DNA of 64,000 nucleotides from Thiogranum sp. (lineage in GTDB: Bacteria > Pseudomonadota > Gammaproteobacteria > DSM-19610), in the NCBI GenBank assembly GCA_030148805.1, contig JASBSS010000035.1, forward strand, positions 454,359-518,358, given 5' to 3'. Shown piece by piece: positions 58,964 through 64,000 of the stretch. The translations under genes and the position numbers were made by a program. The stretch's first letter is position 1. The number at the start of each line of letters is the position of its first letter. The notes beneath the pieces are model-generated. The model was not told where the DNA came from and searched no databases. It saw nothing but the letters and a program-made list of their open reading frames with translations.

Positions 58964-59043
58964 AGCTAGGGGTGCACCGCACAGGCGGCGCTGAGACACA
59001 CCCTTCGAACCTGATCCGGTTAATACCAGCGCAGGGAAGCTGA
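58964..59043 (+). promoter_or_regulatory. TPP riboswitch (THI element)
   Basis: The conserved aptamer parts are all present in order: AGGGGTGC, GCTGAGA, ACCCTTCGAACCTGAT, then TTAATACCAGCGCAGGGAA. It binds thiamine pyrophosphate and lies 54 bases before thiC, a standard target. See the hairpin between aptamer and start codon for a likely expression platform. Confidence 0.96.
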
Positions 59044-60975
<1,932 letters not shown>

Positions 60976-61021
60976 GGCCGGGGCGTCGGGCCGGGTGCCT
61001 CGGCGTGGCCCGGTGCCTGGC

Positions 61022-62419
61022 CTAAGGCGCGGCGCCGTCGCTGGTCGCGACCGCCGGGGCCAGCGAGACCGAGACCCGGTTGTTGGCTTGCGCGGCCTGA
61101 TTCCACGCCAGGGCACTGGTGGCGGCCGATTTCTCCGGATAACCGAACAGTGGTGCCGTGCGCGCCAGGGTGGTGACCTCCAGCGTGATGCCGCCGCTGT
61201 TCAACAGCGGCGTGCTGGCGACGAAATTGGCGAAGCGCAGCGACTGCTGGGCTGCCGGTGTGTCCGCGGCCTGTACCGGATTGCCGATGAATTCGCACTG
61301 ATTCACGGGCAGTTCCGGCGGCGGTAAACGGAAGCCCTTTTCCTGGTCGCCGAGCAAACAGAATTCGCCGGCGTGGGTTTCGACCACCAGTCTGCCGGTA
61401 AAACCACTGGCGGCCAGCCGTTGCAGCAGACTTTCGATGGCATCCACGCGTTGGTCGTCGAGAGCGATTTCATCGTAGTTGTATTCCAGCGACTGGTTCA
61501 TTGCCCAGGCGGTGCTGTCCCAGCTTGCGCGCAGTTGGCCGAGACTTCGGTCCTGCTCCGTCTTCAGGTCGGCGATAGTGGCCGCCTGGGCGTCCGCCTG
61601 CCCATCCAGTACGTCGTTTTGCGCGCCAATGGCCGCGCTGTCCGTCGTCGTGCGCCCGCCTGACTGATACAGATTGGCCAGCAGCGAGATGCTTAGCGCA
61701 GCCGCCAGAACCGCCAGCGGCCAACGACCGGCGGTTTTGCCGCTACCGCCCTCGGCGCGCAGGCGCGACAGTGCGTCTTCCAACTCCTTGTGCAGCCTGG
61801 CGCCGCTTTGACGGGCCACCGTCTCCATGCTCAGCAGGATGTCCTTGCGCAGCTCCACCCGTTGTTCGTCCAGCATGCCGCGTAGTTGCTGGTCGAGTTG
61901 TGCCGACACCGTATCGGCGGCGGGAGCGGCCATGCCAGGCTCACTGTAGCGGGGCGGCGAAACGGGTGCGCGTCGGGGATGGATGTCCGCGGCGCGCTCC
62001 GAGGCGCCATCCTCGTCGAGTTGCTGCGGCTGTTCACGCCGTTCCTTGACAATGCCGATTTTGCACAGCGATTCGTAAAGCTGGGCCGGCGCCACTGTTT
62101 TCGGCAAAACACCGACCGCCCCCAGGGCGCGCGCCTGGCCGATATACAGATCGCCGCCCTTGGAGGTGTACATCATTACCGGGATGGTGGCGGTGCGGGG
62201 GTTGGCCTTGATCGCCTTGACGGCCTGAAATCCATCCATGCCGGGCATCATGTGGTCCATGAAAATGGCGTCAGGCCGATTGTGGGCGAGAAAATCCAGC
62301 GCCAGGCTGGCCGACTCCACCGTATCGACCCGCAAGTCGTGTTTTTCCAGCATGCGCCGCAACACCAGCCGGGCGGATTTGGAGTCGTCTACCACCAGTA
62401 CGCGTTTGTGTTCTGACAT
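61022..62419 (-). CDS. Response regulator with membrane anchor and extracytoplasmic domain
   Basis: The 465-residue protein has an N-terminal receiver domain (DD at 11-12, phosphoacceptor Asp55 in FMDHMMPGMDGF, Lys107). A linker and a helix with coiled-coil-like character (DTVSAQLDQQLRGMLDEQ) follow. Then comes one transmembrane helix at about 233-251, and a roughly 210-residue C-terminal region with a second coiled stretch (ATIADLKTEQDRSLGQLR) and no recognised domain. This resembles no standard DNA-binding or enzymatic output. The C-terminal part would be periplasmic if the receiver is cytosolic. The adjacent thiC and aminopeptidase genes give no clue to its role. Confidence 0.75.
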   Translation of the reverse strand: MSEHKRVLVVDDSKSARLVLRRMLEKHDLRVDTVESASLALDFLAHNRPDAIFMDHMMPGMDGFQAVKAIKANPRTATIPVMMYTSKGGDLYIGQARALGAVGVLPKTVAPAQLYESLCKIGIVKERREQPQQLDEDGASERAADIHPRRAPVSPPRYSEPGMAAPAADTVSAQLDQQLRGMLDEQRVELRKDILLSMETVARQSGARLHKELEDALSRLRAEGGSGKTAGRWPLAVLAAALSISLLANLYQSGGRTTTDSAAIGAQNDVLDGQADAQAATIADLKTEQDRSLGQLRASWDSTAWAMNQSLEYNYDEIALDDQRVDAIESLLQRLAASGFTGRLVVETHAGEFCLLGDQEKGFRLPPPELPVNQCEFIGNPVQAADTPAAQQSLRFANFVASTPLLNSGGITLEVTTLARTAPLFGYPEKSAATSALAWNQAAQANNRVSVSLAPAVATSDGAAP

Positions 62420-62557
62420 CAGCCTTCCTGTTAGCGGCGCGGAGCGATGTAGGTTGTCTGAATGTACCCCAATCCATCACCGTCGTCAGCTCATCCGCGT
62501 GCCGGTCGGCAGCGGGCTGGCCGAGTTAGCGGCGCGGGCGAGCGATTTCTTGACGGC

Positions 62558-63850
62558 TCAGCCGCTGTAGGCCAGGAAGCGGCGCAAGGCGCGATGCAGA
62601 TATTCGGTGTCGCGGGCGCCGGCGAGTTCGCGGATCGAGTGCATGGCAAATGTGGCCACGCCGATGTCGAGCGTGCGCACGCCGATATTGGCGGCGGTGA
62701 TCGGCCCGATGGTGCTGCCGCAGGCCATGTCGCTGCGCACGACAAACGATTGCAGCGGAATGTCGGCCTGTTCGCACAGCAGACGGAACAGGCCGGCGGT
62801 TTCGCTGTTGCTGGCGTAACGCTGGTTGGCGTTGGATTTGATCACCGGGCCCTGATTGAGCAGCGGGCCGTGGCGGGCGTCGTGGCGCTCGGCGTAGTTG
62901 GGGTGAATGCCGTGGGCGTTGTCGACGGAGACCAGCCACGAGCGGTTGATACAGCGGGCCAGCGCCTGCGCGTCCGGGCACAGGCGTTCCAGTACCGATT
63001 TGAGAAACGGGCCGTCGGCGCCACAGGCGGAGGTGCTGCCGACCTCCTCGTGGTCGCTGCACACCAACAGCCGGCTGCTGCCGCCGGCGCTGTCGATCAG
63101 GGCCCGCGCGCCGATGAAACAGCTCAGCAGATTGTCCAGCCGCGCGGCGGCGATGAACTCCTGCTGCAGGCCGATCAGCGTGCCCGGCTGACAGTCGTAC
63201 AAGGATAGCTCGTATTCGAGCACCGCCTCGATGCCGATTTCGGGGTGTTGTTCGCGCGCAAGCTCCAGCAGCAACTGCCGTAGCGTGACGGGTGCCGCGT
63301 TGCCCGGTTGCATCAACACCGGGGGAAGGTGCTGCTGGGCATTGATGCGGCGCGACTCGTTGGCCTCGCGATCCAGATGAATTGCGAGACTGGGGATCAC
63401 CGCGACCGGTGACTGGAAATCGATCAGTGTGGTGCCGGGGCGGCCGTCGCTGTCGCGATAGCACACGCGCCCGGCCAGCGACAAGTCGCGGTCGAACCAG
63501 GGGTTGAGCAAGGCGCCGCCGTAGACCTCGACACCCAGCTGGTAATAGCCGTTGTTGACCATATCCGCCTGCGGTTTGACCCGCAGGAAGGGGCTGTCGG
63601 TATGCGCACCCAGCATGCGCACGCCCGCTTCGGCCGGCGCCTGCTCGCCGACGATGAAGGCGATCAGCGACGAGTCGTTGCGCGTCACCACATAGCGTCC
63701 ACCGCTTTCCAGCCGCCAGTCGTGGCCTTCGTCGAGCGCGCTGAAACCGGCGCTTTCGAACAGCGCTTTCAATGTCGCGGTGGCATGAAACGGGGTCGGG
63801 GATGCCTGAATGAATTCGAGCAGGGAACGATTGAGCGAACGTTTCGTCAT
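62558..63850 (-). CDS. M18 family aminopeptidase
   Basis: This zinc aminopeptidase of 430 residues cleaves N-terminal residues, preferably acidic, from peptides. Metal-ligand motifs are seen at GAHTDSPFLRVKP, ARLDNLLSCF, CSDHEEVGS and TLDIGVATFAMHSIRE. ATG 63850 is preferred to an in-frame TTG at 63859. It follows the DUF1289 gene on the same strand after nine bases, so it probably shares its transcript. Confidence 0.93.
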   Translation of the reverse strand: MTKRSLNRSLLEFIQASPTPFHATATLKALFESAGFSALDEGHDWRLESGGRYVVTRNDSSLIAFIVGEQAPAEAGVRMLGAHTDSPFLRVKPQADMVNNGYYQLGVEVYGGALLNPWFDRDLSLAGRVCYRDSDGRPGTTLIDFQSPVAVIPSLAIHLDREANESRRINAQQHLPPVLMQPGNAAPVTLRQLLLELAREQHPEIGIEAVLEYELSLYDCQPGTLIGLQQEFIAAARLDNLLSCFIGARALIDSAGGSSRLLVCSDHEEVGSTSACGADGPFLKSVLERLCPDAQALARCINRSWLVSVDNAHGIHPNYAERHDARHGPLLNQGPVIKSNANQRYASNSETAGLFRLLCEQADIPLQSFVVRSDMACGSTIGPITAANIGVRTLDIGVATFAMHSIRELAGARDTEYLHRALRRFLAYSG

Positions 63851-63859
63851 CGGGGGCAA

Positions 63860-64000
63860 TTACCGGGAAGCCTGTTGTCTGCGTTGTTGCGCGCGCCGCA
63901 GGATAGCGCGTCGCTCGGTTTCGGTCGAGCCGCCCCAGGCGGTGATCTCGTTCAGGCTGCGAAAGCAACCCAGGCAGATATCGTGTTCGTCGAGACAGCA
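63860..64000 (-). CDS. DUF1289 domain protein, C-terminal fragment
   Basis: The last 46 codons of a gene that enters from the right edge. The frame reads CCLDEHDICLGCFRSLNEI, then TAWGGSTETERRAIL and an Arg/Gln-rich tail, matching DUF1289 proteins, small proteins with a cysteine cluster and WXX-type ending. The function of DUF1289 is unknown; these genes are common near metabolic operons in Proteobacteria. Confidence 0.8.
   Translation of the reverse strand, partial: CCLDEHDICLGCFRSLNEITAWGGSTETERRAILRRAQQRRQQASR

Overview
The window looks like chromosomal DNA of a GC-rich gammaproteobacterium. Supporting this are an LPS core and lipid A block (KDO transferase WaaA, a lauroyl-type acyltransferase), GlnE, a DsbD, and an XrtD-type exosortase with its PrsK/PrsR/PrsT partners. 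DsrE-type and sulfate-activation genes suggest a sulfur-oxidising Chromatiales-like lineage, but that placement is inference. No tRNA, rRNA, insertion sequence, integrase or CRISPR array was seen. No stretch longer than 300 bases lacks a gene.

Layout. (1) 1-4.9 kb, GC-rich: a truncated kinase/ATP-binding gene, a secreted hypothetical protein, a Sad-like aldehyde dehydrogenase, and a Fur-box-preceded iron pair (cytochrome c-FTR1 permease plus CbiX-type chelatase). (2) 4.93-35.1 kb, clearly AT-richer: one long, mostly + strand exopolysaccharide locus. It holds a phosphohexomutase, a Sat-CysC fusion, dTDP-rhamnose genes (rfbA-C-D-B), a methyltransferase, a Wzx-type flippase, a Wzy-type ligase/polymerase, two sulfotransferases, GT2, GT4 and GT26 transferases, a STELLO-like transferase, a 1,154-residue secreted glycosidase-like protein, an XrtD-EpsI exosortase fusion, a WecA-like initiating transferase, GDP-fucose genes (gmd, fcl) and the TPR lipoprotein PrsT. 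(3) 35.4-38.9 kb, GC-rich again: the PrsK/PrsR two-component pair. (4) 38.9-45.6 kb: dsbD-cutA, fxsA, a CIRCE-controlled groES-groEL operon, and an ECF sigma/anti-sigma pair whose anti-sigma carries a DsrE-like domain. (5) 45.7-56 kb: glnE, ilvE, a zinc-finger protein and a surface-glycan block with two ELM1-type proteins, a GT4, a polysaccharide deacetylase, an LpxL-like acyltransferase and waaA. (6) 56-64 kb: hemerythrin, TolC, rhodanese, Pcm-like methyltransferase, TPP riboswitch plus thiC, a response regulator with a membrane anchor, an M18 aminopeptidase and a truncated DUF1289 gene.

How it fits together. The central locus can supply dTDP-rhamnose, GDP-fucose (if GDP-mannose comes from elsewhere) and PAPS, assemble a repeat unit on undecaprenyl phosphate, flip and polymerise it, and possibly sulfate it. 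Export genes of the Wza/Wzc type are not in the window. The exosortase and Prs genes link this polymer to C-terminally sorted surface proteins, but no sorted substrate is encoded here.

The strongest points for a second look are: the Sat-CysC fusion whose ATP-sulfurylase motifs are broken while its APS-kinase domain is intact; the anti-sigma/DsrE fusion; the large glycosidase-like protein inside the polysaccharide operon; and the response regulator tethered to a membrane segment.
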